In this document: positions 47,259-56,226 of the stretch, piece by piece | Position numbering within the stretch: position 1 is the first letter of the stretch | How the letters are laid out: the number at the start of each line of letters is the position of its first letter | From: Maribacter algarum (ex Zhang et al. 2020) | GTDB lineage: Bacteria > Bacteroidota > Bacteroidia > Flavobacteriales > Flavobacteriaceae | Assembly (NCBI RefSeq): GCF_005885635.1 | Contig: NZ_VATY01000005.1 | Location: 248,001 to 312,000 of the forward strand | Direction: 5' to 3' | DNA: 64,000 nucleotides | Program-made: the position numbers and the translations under genes | The notes under the pieces: model-generated | The model's input: only the letters and a program-made list of their open reading frames with translations | What the model was told of the DNA's origin: nothing | The model's database searches: none

Positions 47259-50200
47259 TTAGGGTAAAAGGGAAAACAATTGCATAAAGTAATCATTATT
47301 AGCAACTATGATGGCTTCTTTGCCATTAACAATAATTGGTTTCATATCCTTAGCATCATGTGGGGCAAAAAACCCACTCTCAGCTACTGTTATCACTTCA
47401 AAATTTCCTGACCCGTCGCCCTTTAGAAATAAACCAATACCAGCATCATTTCTAGGAGTTTCGATTTCAGAGGCGTAAAGATTACCCGAAATCAAAAGAT
47501 CCTGTTCTCCATCTCTATCAAAGTCTTTTGCTATAATATTATTGATGCTCGATACTTGGGCCAATTTTGGCAGTTGATACTTTCTAAACGACTTGCCATC
47601 TAAGTTTTCAATATAGTATGAGGCAAAGGTTTTTGCCCTTAAGTGAAGGGCCTTGTCTAAATCGTCACCATAAATATCTTGTAAATCAGCCTCTCCAAAG
47701 GACTCAAACGTTGGGAACTTTTTATCTAAGGAAGGAATTTGCTGAATGGAACAAGACCGACCGCGAATAGGGAACAATGTACCGTGTTCATAATAACTTA
47801 ATACGATATCACTGGTGCCGTTATTATCAAAGTCATAATTATATACCTCGAAAGGAGTTTCATTCGATGCTTTATATTTATAGTTCAATCCCAAATTACC
47901 AACAATAAGGTCTTGATCTCCGTCGCCATCCATATCTTGGTGTATTACCTTGTAATACCAGCCTTCTGTATCTTGAAGCCCTTCAAATTTATGTATGGAA
48001 AAAGTACCGCTGTCATTTTGAATAAAGGTGGTAACGGGCATCCATTCACCAACCACGATAAGGTCTAATCTTTTATCAAGATTGATATCGACCCAAGTTG
48101 CTGAGGTCACCATGCCCACTGATTTTAATTCAGGGGCATTTATTTCGGTTATATCCACCAAAAATCCATTTCTGTTTTCCAAAAGTTTACTATTTGCAGG
48201 TTTAGGATAGTTGCCGGGGACTAGTCTTCCTCCGATAAAAACATCAAGATCGCCATCATTATCGAAGTCGGCCTTTTCAACTATGGACCCACTAATCCGG
48301 TCTTTCGGAATTCGATTTATATCCTTCTTAAAAATACCCTTACCATTATTTATATAGATACGATCTTGGAGTTCTTTTGCATTTGGCAAGAATTCATTAC
48401 CACCGCTTACCACTAAAAGATCCAGGTCACCATCGAGGTCGATATCAAAAAAAGTGCTTCCCATGTCTTCGGAGGATTTATCAGCGGACCAAGCACCTTC
48501 TTTTATTTCCTCGAATCCATTGCTATCCCTTTGGAGAAACAATGTACCCGAAAATCCCGCTGATCCCCCCACGTAGAAATCATCCAAACCATCACCATTC
48601 ACATCACCTACTGCAATTGAAGGCCCGAAAGTGGACATTTTATGTGGCAGCAAAACCTCTTTATCATAATCATTATATTCATTCTCTTCATGTCTGTGGT
48701 ATAGACTGGTTTTCTTAGTGCTATTCGTAAATAAGAAATTGCTTTCTTTGGTAAGTAATGCAGGATTAATTTTACCTGAGGCTTCTTGATCAATAGTGAG
48801 TTGTTGGTTGGCCTTCACATCATTTAAAGATCGAAATGTTCCATCGGGCCATTGAATGTCTATTTTTTCGATGTTTTCAACACTACCTAGTCCGAAGTGG
48901 GCAATATCCTCACTTTTCGATAAATACCCTCTTGTATTCGTAAGTTCTATAGTTTGCCAAAAGGTCCCATCTTTAAATAAGGAAATACGTGTACCGTAAA
49001 TCGGTTTGTTGTTTTCACGCCTCAGTTCAAGCCTTAGATAGTTGCCTAAATTTCTTTCACGGGAATTGTTCTTGTACAGAAATGCCTTTTCATTTATATT
49101 GTTGACAACGAGATCCAAATCCCCATCCGAATCTAAATCGGCGTAGGCCGCGCCATTCGATAATGAGGGGAGTTCAAAACCCCAATCTTCAATGACTTTG
49201 CTAAATGTAAGGTCCCCGTTGTTCTTGAACATATAGTTATTGATCTTATCTTCGGGAGCCATTTTTGCCAAAGCCAAAACATCAACAACATCTTGGAATC
49301 TTCTATTTTTTTGTTTTGCCACTATCTCAAGACTGTCCAAAATAACTTCATACCTATTATTTACATCACTATATCGCATGTTTCTTTTGATGCCATTTGT
49401 AACGAAAACATCTTTAAAACCATCATTATCAAAGTCAGCAAACAATGGTCCCCAGCTCCAATCTGTATTCGAAACCCCTCCCAGTTGTGCTAAATCGCTG
49501 AAAGTACCGTTACCATTATTTCGCTGAAGGGTGTTGAACATATATTGATAGTGACCACCGTCTTTCACGATTGCCCAGAAATCTTCAGGATTCATACCGC
49601 CCATATTCGTTTTGATTCGCTTATGATCTTCTGCCACCATGTCAACGACCATGATATCAAGGTTACCGTCGTTATCATAATCGGCAATATCACTGCCCAT
49701 GCTAAAATTGGACGTATGCTTAAAAGTCTTTTTAAGCACTTCTTTGAACTTACCGTTCGCGGTGTTTAAATACATATAATCCGGACGGTCGTAATCGTTA
49801 GTTACGTATACATCCGTCCAGAGATCATTATTGATATCCCCTATTGCCGCCGAAAGGCCATGGGCCAAATTCTTTGTCCCCGCCGCATTTGAGATTTCAA
49901 CAAAACCTTTTGAGCCACCTAAATTCTTGAATAGTTTATCACTATACCTTGGGTCTGGATTTTTAAGTGGGGTTTTACCGCCTTTACGGTTGCCGTAACT
50001 TGGGGGTTGATTGACCAAATACATATCCACGGCACCATCTTTATCAAAATCAAAGAAATTCGCTTGAACTGAAAAACCGGAATCTGCGATCTTGTAGGTC
50101 TTGCCTGCTTCGGTGAAGGTTAGGTCGCCATTGTTCAAATAAAGTAAATTCGGACTATTTTCAGAATTATGCCTTGCGCTTTTACAAATATAAATATCCT

Positions 50201-50603
50201 GATGTCCATCATTATTAACATCAGCGAAAGTCACGCCAGTTGACCAAGTGTCCGTTTTCATGATGCCACTTTTCTCAGTGATATCTTGAAATTGTAAATT
50301 TCCCAGGTTTAGATATAATCTGTCATGAACTTGGTTACCCGTGAAAAAAATATCCGGTAATCCATCATTATTGATATCGCCTATGGCCACACCCGCACCA
50401 TTAACAAACTTCTCATTCAATAAATGATTGTCCTTATCGGTCTCGATTAGGGTATTCTCAAAATCTATTCCTGAGTGCTTGTAATCGACCAACGAAAAAT
50501 GCTTATCACTACTTTTTAATGGAATGGTTTTTTCATTGGAACATGAACTCGTCAGCATTACGAAAAAAAGTAAATATTTAAAGATCAAGTGATTTTTGTT
50601 CAT
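47259..50603 (-). CDS. FG-GAP/VCBS and ASPIC-UnbV lipoprotein
   Basis: The 1114-residue protein has a lipoprotein signal (LTSSCSN, Cys about residue 21), so it is membrane-anchored unlike its T9SS-secreted neighbour. Many FG-GAP repeats with DxNxDGxxD calcium-type loops fill most of the length, forming at least two propellers, with an ASPIC/UnbV segment between them (about 515-600). Such large lipoproteins often sit next to SusC/SusD and are probably surface glycan-binding or recognition proteins. It is divergent from susC across a 379-bp region and is followed on the same strand by the T9SS FG-GAP gene. Confidence 0.85.
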   Translation of the reverse strand: MNKNHLIFKYLLFFVMLTSSCSNEKTIPLKSSDKHFSLVDYKHSGIDFENTLIETDKDNHLLNEKFVNGAGVAIGDINNDGLPDIFFTGNQVHDRLYLNLGNLQFQDITEKSGIMKTDTWSTGVTFADVNNDGHQDIYICKSARHNSENSPNLLYLNNGDLTFTEAGKTYKIADSGFSVQANFFDFDKDGAVDMYLVNQPPSYGNRKGGKTPLKNPDPRYSDKLFKNLGGSKGFVEISNAAGTKNLAHGLSAAIGDINNDLWTDVYVTNDYDRPDYMYLNTANGKFKEVLKKTFKHTSNFSMGSDIADYDNDGNLDIMVVDMVAEDHKRIKTNMGGMNPEDFWAIVKDGGHYQYMFNTLQRNNGNGTFSDLAQLGGVSNTDWSWGPLFADFDNDGFKDVFVTNGIKRNMRYSDVNNRYEVILDSLEIVAKQKNRRFQDVVDVLALAKMAPEDKINNYMFKNNGDLTFSKVIEDWGFELPSLSNGAAYADLDSDGDLDLVVNNINEKAFLYKNNSRERNLGNYLRLELRRENNKPIYGTRISLFKDGTFWQTIELTNTRGYLSKSEDIAHFGLGSVENIEKIDIQWPDGTFRSLNDVKANQQLTIDQEASGKINPALLTKESNFLFTNSTKKTSLYHRHEENEYNDYDKEVLLPHKMSTFGPSIAVGDVNGDGLDDFYVGGSAGFSGTLFLQRDSNGFEEIKEGAWSADKSSEDMGSTFFDIDLDGDLDLLVVSGGNEFLPNAKELQDRIYINNGKGIFKKDINRIPKDRISGSIVEKADFDNDGDLDVFIGGRLVPGNYPKPANSKLLENRNGFLVDITEINAPELKSVGMVTSATWVDINLDKRLDLIVVGEWMPVTTFIQNDSGTFSIHKFEGLQDTEGWYYKVIHQDMDGDGDQDLIVGNLGLNYKYKASNETPFEVYNYDFDNNGTSDIVLSYYEHGTLFPIRGRSCSIQQIPSLDKKFPTFESFGEADLQDIYGDDLDKALHLRAKTFASYYIENLDGKSFRKYQLPKLAQVSSINNIIAKDFDRDGEQDLLISGNLYASEIETPRNDAGIGLFLKGDGSGNFEVITVAESGFFAPHDAKDMKPIIVNGKEAIIVANNDYFMQLFSLLP

Positions 50604-50982
50604 TGATATAAGGTTCTATTTCATAAAATTAACTCGAAAATAACTCAACATCTAAGTTATTCTAAACGGTTAAGGTAAAGTAGATGAACAAGGCTAATGT
50701 CCTGTTTGCACTTCCTTCATAAATGATCTGAGCATCCTTTACAATGACAATATAAGCCAACTGAAATACTTACTATTGTGAAAAAGGCAAAATAAATTAC
50801 TGTTGATTAGATATTCCTTAATAATGCTCATCATTTACCATTGACCTTATAATTAATGTTCTTCTTTTGGGGTGTTGCTGTTTTTGCAGCTTTTAATAGA
50901 ATCTTGCTTTACAAGATTTTCATCTAAAATTTTAAAAAACATTTGAACTTGAATTACTAACAAACTAAAAACTCATCCTATT
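50604..50982. other. 379-bp divergent intergenic region before susC
   Basis: This region separates the leftward FG-GAP lipoprotein gene from the rightward susC gene. No coding frame or convincing consensus promoter was found for either. It contains the 7-bp-arm inverted repeat described separately, plus a smaller GCTG/CAGC hairpin with a T-rich loop and T-run just before it (about 50875-50897). Activator-dependent promoters, as expected for SusCD operons, often lack a good -33 box. Confidence 0.55.
50900..50918 (+). promoter_or_regulatory. inverted repeat in the susC leader
   Basis: AATCTTG (50900-50906) and CAAGATT (50912-50918) are perfect complements around a five-base spacer, 65 bp upstream of susC. 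It may be an operator or an RNA hairpin in the leader. The T-rich sequence after it also fits an attenuator. Confidence 0.4.
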
Positions 50983-53900
50983 ATGTTTAAAAACCATTTT
51001 CGAAAAAAAATTCATAAAAGTAAAAGGGGCATTATGTCCTTATTTGCTTTTATCTGTTTTACTTCATTGTCTTACGCACAAACGCAAATTAGCGGTACAG
51101 TGAGCGATGAATTGGGTCCGGTAGCAGGCGCCAATATATTGGTCAAAGGCACCACAACTGGCACACAAACAGATTTTGATGGCAATTTTACCATTGAAGC
51201 CTCCCCAGAAGATGTACTTTCAATATCTTACTTAGGGTATGCAACACAGGAAGTAGTCGTTGGTGAACAAACAATGATTAGCGTTACCTTGATCGAAGAT
51301 GCCGCGGCACTTGACGAGGTAGTGGTTATTGGTTATGGTTCACGAAAACGAAGTGACGTAACAGGTGCGGTCAGTTCGGTAAAGTCCCAGTACATAGAGC
51401 AACAGTCAGCAGGTGATGCGACTCGAGCTTTGCAAGGGAGTGCCTCAGGTGTGACTGTAGTTGCCTCGGCAAGACCAGGTCAACAAGCACAGGTTCGAAT
51501 TAGAGGTTTGGGTACTATTAATGGTAATGGGCCCTTATATGTTGTTGATGGTGTTTTTGGTGCGCAACTGCCACCCACGAATCAAATCGAATCAATGCAA
51601 GTACTTAAAGATGCTTCTTCAACGGCAATTTATGGCGCCAGAGGAGCGAATGGTGTTGTTCTGATTACCACAAAGACCGGAAGGGCAGGGCAGTCTGCTA
51701 ATGTTGAACTGAATGTAAGATCGGGAGTAGGTACTGCGAATTCAAAGTATGATTTTGTGACAGATCCAACTTTGGTGGGCCAGCAAATCTGGTTGGAACA
51801 GACCAACGACGGAATTACGCCCAGCCACCCACATTTTAATTTTGACCCCAATGACATTCAAGGAACTACTTTTAATGATTACCTATTTCCGAATGGAGCG
51901 TCTATAGGCGACCCTTCTACGAATCCTGATTTATATGTGTTACGTGATTACCCAATTACGCTTACTAATCCAAATGGTACGGATTGGTTGAAAGAGTTGT
52001 ATCAACCAGCACCAATTACAGATATCACACTTACAGTAACAGGTGGTTCAGAGAAAACAACCTACGCCTTAAGTGGTAACTACTTTAAAGAAGAAGGAGT
52101 GTTACGCTATAATTCTTTTGATAGATATGCCTTCCGAGCAAATGCAGATTCGCAATTAAAAGAATGGTTAAAAATAGGACAAAGGCTAGGTGTGACGTTA
52201 ACTCAGTCAAAAGGGAATACGGCGGGTTTTAACACCATTGTGGAAACAAGTCCTTTAATTCCTGTTCGAGATATTGCCGGAAACTTTGCCGGAGGTATAG
52301 TAGGTGGTGGCTTGAATGATGGTCCGAACCCGCTGGGTAACAATTTTCGTGAACGAAAAGATAAAAGGACTACTATTAACGCTACGGGTAATTTTTATAT
52401 CGAAATTAAACCCTTGAAAAATATTGCAGTGAAATCTCTCTTCGGATACAATACAAGCTGGTACAGCAATTTCGATCCAAGATTTGCAGATCCAGAAAAC
52501 ACCAATGGTACTACGGGCAGTACGTTAAATGAGACCAGAGGAAAGAACCTAACTTGGAACTGGACCAATACTATCAATTACAGCAAGACCTTCAATGACT
52601 TACATAATTTTGAATTGCTATTAGGTACTGAGGCAACACGTTTTGAGTTTGATCAGATAAACGCTGGGCGAGAAGGTTTTATCTCGACCGATGATGATTT
52701 TTTCCAATTGAGTTCTGGTTCTGACAACCAAACTAATGGCTCGGCCGCAGCAGCATGGGCGCTTAATTCTTATTTTGGTCGGGCTTACTATTCATATGAC
52801 GATAAATACATGTTGGAGGCTACTATTCGACGTGATGGATCATCGCGATTCGGAGCCAACAATAGATGGGGTAACTTTCCAGCAGTTTCGGGAGGATGGG
52901 TTGTTTCTCGGGAAAACTTCTTGAGTGACAGCAATTGGTTGAGTTATTTAAAGCTAAGAGCTGGTTGGGGTCAATCAGGTAATGATCAAATTGGGAATTA
53001 CAACGGCTTTTCTACTTTTGGTTCCGGTTTAGGAGCGTCTTTCTACGGTCTTGGAGGGGCAGATGGCACAATTGTTCAAGGAGTCCAGACAACAGCTATC
53101 GGCAATCCCGATGCGAAGTGGGAAACTACTACATCAACCAATTTTGCGATTGATGCTACTTTCTTCAATCGTCTTAATATGACTTTAGATGTGTGGAGTA
53201 AAGATACTTCTGATATGTTATTCCCTGTTGCAATTCCAGCAGTGGAGGGTATTGCCAATGCACCTTCCGTTAATATAGGAGACATGGAAAATAAAGGTAT
53301 TGATTTGGAACTTAGCTATAGTGGCGGTGGAAATGAGGATGGTGACTTTAAATATACAGTCGGTCTTGTTTTCTCAAAATATAGAAATGAAATTAAAAAA
53401 CTATCGGATAACGAAGACGAATTCATTGTAGGTAGTCAACAACGTGCTCAGCGCTACACACGTGCTGAAACCGGAACTGCTTTTCCCGAGTTCTTTGGCT
53501 ATGTGGTAGATGGTATATTTCAGTCGCAGGCTGAAGCAGACGCACACGCACCAAATGGAGATTATAACCAACCGGGAAATCTTAAAATTCGCGATGTAGA
53601 CGGTGATGGAGAGATTACGGCAGATGATAGAACGTACATTGGTAATCCGCATCCGGATTTTACTGCTGGCCTTAACCTGCGAATGGAATACAAGAACTTT
53701 GATTTTACCGCTAGTTTATATACCAGCCAAGGCAATGATGCGATTAACTACTACAATCGGTTTACTAGATATGGTCTATTTCAAGGCCCTAAAAGCGCGG
53801 ATAGACTATTCCGTTCATGGGGAAGCCCTTATTTAGATAATAATGCGGATGCCGTATTACCTAAGGCCTCCTCTCAAACTAGTTTTGAGCAGAATACGCA

Positions 53901-54159
53901 TTCTGACTTAATTGAAGATGCTTCATTCATACGGTTGCAAAATGCTCAAATTGGCTTTAATATGCCGGAAAGAATTTTGAAGGAGCTCGATCTCTCTGCT
54001 GTACGAGTTTATCTTATGGGCACGAACCTATTCACTATTAGTGATTATTCTGGATTAGATGCCGAAATATTTGTAGGCAATGAAATCGATAGAGGTCTTG
54101 ATCGCGGTACATGGCCAGCTCCAAGACAGATTATTTTTGGTTTGGATATTAAATTATAA
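50983..54159 (+). CDS. SusC/RagA family TonB-linked outer membrane transporter
   Basis: The 1058-residue protein has a signal peptide (about 1-33) and a CarboxypepD_reg-like extension (about 35-115, with GTVSDELGPVAGANILVKGT and YLGYATQEV). A TonB-box region (LDEVVVIGYGSRKRSDVTGA), a plug domain (about 120-240) and a 22-strand barrel follow. The family imports oligosaccharides through the outer membrane with its lipoprotein lid, SusD. The substrate is not readable from sequence. It directly precedes the susD gene (27 bp). Confidence 0.95.
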   Translation: MFKNHFRKKIHKSKRGIMSLFAFICFTSLSYAQTQISGTVSDELGPVAGANILVKGTTTGTQTDFDGNFTIEASPEDVLSISYLGYATQEVVVGEQTMISVTLIEDAAALDEVVVIGYGSRKRSDVTGAVSSVKSQYIEQQSAGDATRALQGSASGVTVVASARPGQQAQVRIRGLGTINGNGPLYVVDGVFGAQLPPTNQIESMQVLKDASSTAIYGARGANGVVLITTKTGRAGQSANVELNVRSGVGTANSKYDFVTDPTLVGQQIWLEQTNDGITPSHPHFNFDPNDIQGTTFNDYLFPNGASIGDPSTNPDLYVLRDYPITLTNPNGTDWLKELYQPAPITDITLTVTGGSEKTTYALSGNYFKEEGVLRYNSFDRYAFRANADSQLKEWLKIGQRLGVTLTQSKGNTAGFNTIVETSPLIPVRDIAGNFAGGIVGGGLNDGPNPLGNNFRERKDKRTTINATGNFYIEIKPLKNIAVKSLFGYNTSWYSNFDPRFADPENTNGTTGSTLNETRGKNLTWNWTNTINYSKTFNDLHNFELLLGTEATRFEFDQINAGREGFISTDDDFFQLSSGSDNQTNGSAAAAWALNSYFGRAYYSYDDKYMLEATIRRDGSSRFGANNRWGNFPAVSGGWVVSRENFLSDSNWLSYLKLRAGWGQSGNDQIGNYNGFSTFGSGLGASFYGLGGADGTIVQGVQTTAIGNPDAKWETTTSTNFAIDATFFNRLNMTLDVWSKDTSDMLFPVAIPAVEGIANAPSVNIGDMENKGIDLELSYSGGGNEDGDFKYTVGLVFSKYRNEIKKLSDNEDEFIVGSQQRAQRYTRAETGTAFPEFFGYVVDGIFQSQAEADAHAPNGDYNQPGNLKIRDVDGDGEITADDRTYIGNPHPDFTAGLNLRMEYKNFDFTASLYTSQGNDAINYYNRFTRYGLFQGPKSADRLFRSWGSPYLDNNADAVLPKASSQTSFEQNTHSDLIEDASFIRLQNAQIGFNMPERILKELDLSAVRVYLMGTNLFTISDYSGLDAEIFVGNEIDRGLDRGTWPAPRQIIFGLDIKL

Positions 54160-54186
54160 ATTGTTAGAAAAATAAAATTGAGAAAG

Positions 54187-55935
54187 ATGAAAAAAATACT
54201 TTTAAAATTCGGATTACTAAGCGCTTTATTACTTGTGCTTGGAGCTTGTAGCGAGGAATTCTTGGAGGAAAAACCCAAAGGTGCCGTAAGTGAGGCAACC
54301 CTTGCAGATGAAAATGGAGTAGATTTACTACTAATAGGTGCCTACTCAAGAATTGATGGTTATGCCGCTGGTGAAGCAGGTGGTACCGGGGGCGCTTCAG
54401 CTACAAACTGGGTTTGGGGTGATGTAACCTCAGATGATATGCACCGTGGAGACCAAACAGGTGGATGGGCGCCTATTAACCTTATCGAGAGATTTGAGGT
54501 AGACCCCACTAATCCTTGGGTAGATGAACTATGGATAGCTAATTTTGATGGAATTGCCAGGGCTAACGACGCTCTGAAAATATTGCGACAGGCAAGTGAG
54601 AATATCGAAGTTGCAAGAGCAACTCAGTTAGAAGCTGAAGCAAGGTGGCTAAGGGCATGGTACTATTTTCAATTACGTTCAAAAATTGAGAAAGTACCCT
54701 ATATCACCGAAGATATGGTTGCACGAGAAGTACCTAATGACAGAGAAATTTGGGACGATATCGAAGCAGACCTACAATGGGGCATCGACAATAATATGGC
54801 CGAAAGTCCTGAGGTGGGGCGTGCTTCTCGCTGGGCAGCAAAAGCATTAAAGGCTAGAGTACATTTGTTTCAGCAAGAGTTCTCCGAAGCAAAACCTTTG
54901 TTAGACGATATTATAAACAATGGACCGTTTGTGCTTATGGACCATTATTACGACAACTTTGATGAAGAAAAACAAAACAACGCTGAGAGCATTTTCGAGG
55001 TTCAATATACCGTAAATGACGGTGCAGGTGATGCAAATTCAGGCATCGATCATAGAACCCTGTTTCCAAGAGGTTCCGATGTTGGACTATGTTGTGCCTA
55101 TAGCGCGCCTTCCTTTGATTTGTTTAATGCATTTAAAGTCGATGCCAACGGCCTACCGTTGTTCGATACGTTTCAAGATGACCTTTTACTGGAAGACTAT
55201 GGTATTTTAGATACCGAGCCATTTACCCCTACAGACGTAGCTTTAGACCCTCGGGTTGATTGGACTATAGGGCGAAGAGGTATCCCATTTTTAGACTGGG
55301 GACCGATGTCAGGTGGTGACTGGATGTTAGATCAAGCCGGCATGGGACCTTTCTTGAACAAGAAAATCATGTTCTACAAAAGAAATTTTAAGACAATTTC
55401 TATTTCAAGCCCAACATGGTCAGCAGGACTGAATGGAAATAATTGGCGTCTTTTTAGACTAAGTCATGTTATTTTATGGAGAGCTGAGGTAGCCGCTGCC
55501 GAAAACGATTTGGAAACCGCGAAGAACATGGTTAATATGATTCGAGAAAGAGCCCAAGATGATCTCGTAATGGGAAAGGTAAACAATACCACCTTTGAAA
55601 GTGGGTTTGTATTGGACATCGAAGAAGATCAACCCGCAGCAAATTATAACCTTGGATTGTACGATTCGTTCCCAGACCAAGATTATGCTCGCAAGGCTAT
55701 CTACCATGAGATGAGACTGGAATTTGCGCTAGAAGGAATGCGGTTTCAAGACCTTGTAAGATGGGGTATTGACGATGAGGTAATTCCTCAATATTTGCAA
55801 TCGGAATTATCTGATGGCAGGTTACCATGGTTGCAAGGGGCGACCTATACGGCAGGTCAAGACGATCACTTTCCTCTTCCCCAAACGCAAATCGATTTAC
55901 AACCAGGAGTTTTGACTCAAGATCCTGCATACTGA
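54187..55935 (+). CDS. SusD/RagB family nutrient-binding outer membrane lipoprotein
   Basis: The protein is 582 residues from the ATG at 54187; a TTG three codons earlier is unlikely to be used. Lipoprotein signal LLLVLGAC is followed by EEFLEEKPKG, the usual SusD N-terminus. Helical repeats follow, then the C-terminal motif RLEFALEGMRFQDLVRWG diagnostic of SusD/RagB. It forms the lid of the SusC channel and captures glycan. Two hairpins follow the gene, the second a probable terminator. Confidence 0.95.
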   Translation: MKKILLKFGLLSALLLVLGACSEEFLEEKPKGAVSEATLADENGVDLLLIGAYSRIDGYAAGEAGGTGGASATNWVWGDVTSDDMHRGDQTGGWAPINLIERFEVDPTNPWVDELWIANFDGIARANDALKILRQASENIEVARATQLEAEARWLRAWYYFQLRSKIEKVPYITEDMVAREVPNDREIWDDIEADLQWGIDNNMAESPEVGRASRWAAKALKARVHLFQQEFSEAKPLLDDIINNGPFVLMDHYYDNFDEEKQNNAESIFEVQYTVNDGAGDANSGIDHRTLFPRGSDVGLCCAYSAPSFDLFNAFKVDANGLPLFDTFQDDLLLEDYGILDTEPFTPTDVALDPRVDWTIGRRGIPFLDWGPMSGGDWMLDQAGMGPFLNKKIMFYKRNFKTISISSPTWSAGLNGNNWRLFRLSHVILWRAEVAAAENDLETAKNMVNMIRERAQDDLVMGKVNNTTFESGFVLDIEEDQPAANYNLGLYDSFPDQDYARKAIYHEMRLEFALEGMRFQDLVRWGIDDEVIPQYLQSELSDGRLPWLQGATYTAGQDDHFPLPQTQIDLQPGVLTQDPAY

Positions 55936-55944
55936 TATTTAAAA

Positions 55945-55970
55945 AATAGGGTTAGTACCATAGCCCTATT
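55945..55970 (+). other. hairpin after susD without T-run
   Basis: AATAGGGTTA and TAGCCCTATT form a 10-bp stem (one G-T pair) with a six-base loop, starting 10 bp past the susD stop. It lacks a poly-T tail. It may protect the mRNA end, or work with the next hairpin. Confidence 0.55.
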
Positions 55971-55989
55971 AATCAAGTTGAGTTAGTTT

Positions 55990-56024
55990 AAAGGCGGCCC
56001 TTTTAATCCGAGGGTCGCCTTTTT
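55990..56024 (+). terminator. intrinsic terminator of susCD
   Basis: AAAGGCGGCCC and GGGTCGCCTTT form an 11-bp stem (one G-T pair) with an 11-base loop, followed by T5. It separates susCD from the hybrid sensor gene, which should therefore have its own promoter. Confidence 0.83.
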
Positions 56025-56134
56025 GTTTATAATTAAAAACTAATACAACTTTGTCTTATCAATTTTATGGCAAATCATGAAATCAATGTACAGGCTCAAA
56101 ACAAAACACCTATCAATACGAGACCAAATTTTAC

Positions 56135-56156
56135 GGTAAATTGGCTAGAATTTACC
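56135..56156 (+). promoter_or_regulatory. 8-bp-arm palindrome upstream of the hybrid sensor gene
   Basis: GGTAAATT (56135-56142), a six-base spacer and AATTTACC (56149-56156) are exactly complementary, 71 bp upstream of the start. Its symmetry suggests an operator. Confidence 0.42.
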
Positions 56157-56226
56157 AAATACATCAAATAGTATTTTCAAATAGTGTGGTATATTTAATG
56201 GAAGTAAAGAAGAAGCGGCGATCACA

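Noticed and set aside
48377-48718. 113-codon frame opposite the FG-GAP lipoprotein gene
   Set aside because: It has low-complexity His/Arg/Pro composition caused by reading the Asp-rich repeats backwards.
45314-50603. Repeated Asp-codon-rich stretches resembling a tandem repeat or array
   Set aside because: They are coding FG-GAP motifs with variable spacing, not a CRISPR array or DNA-level repeat.
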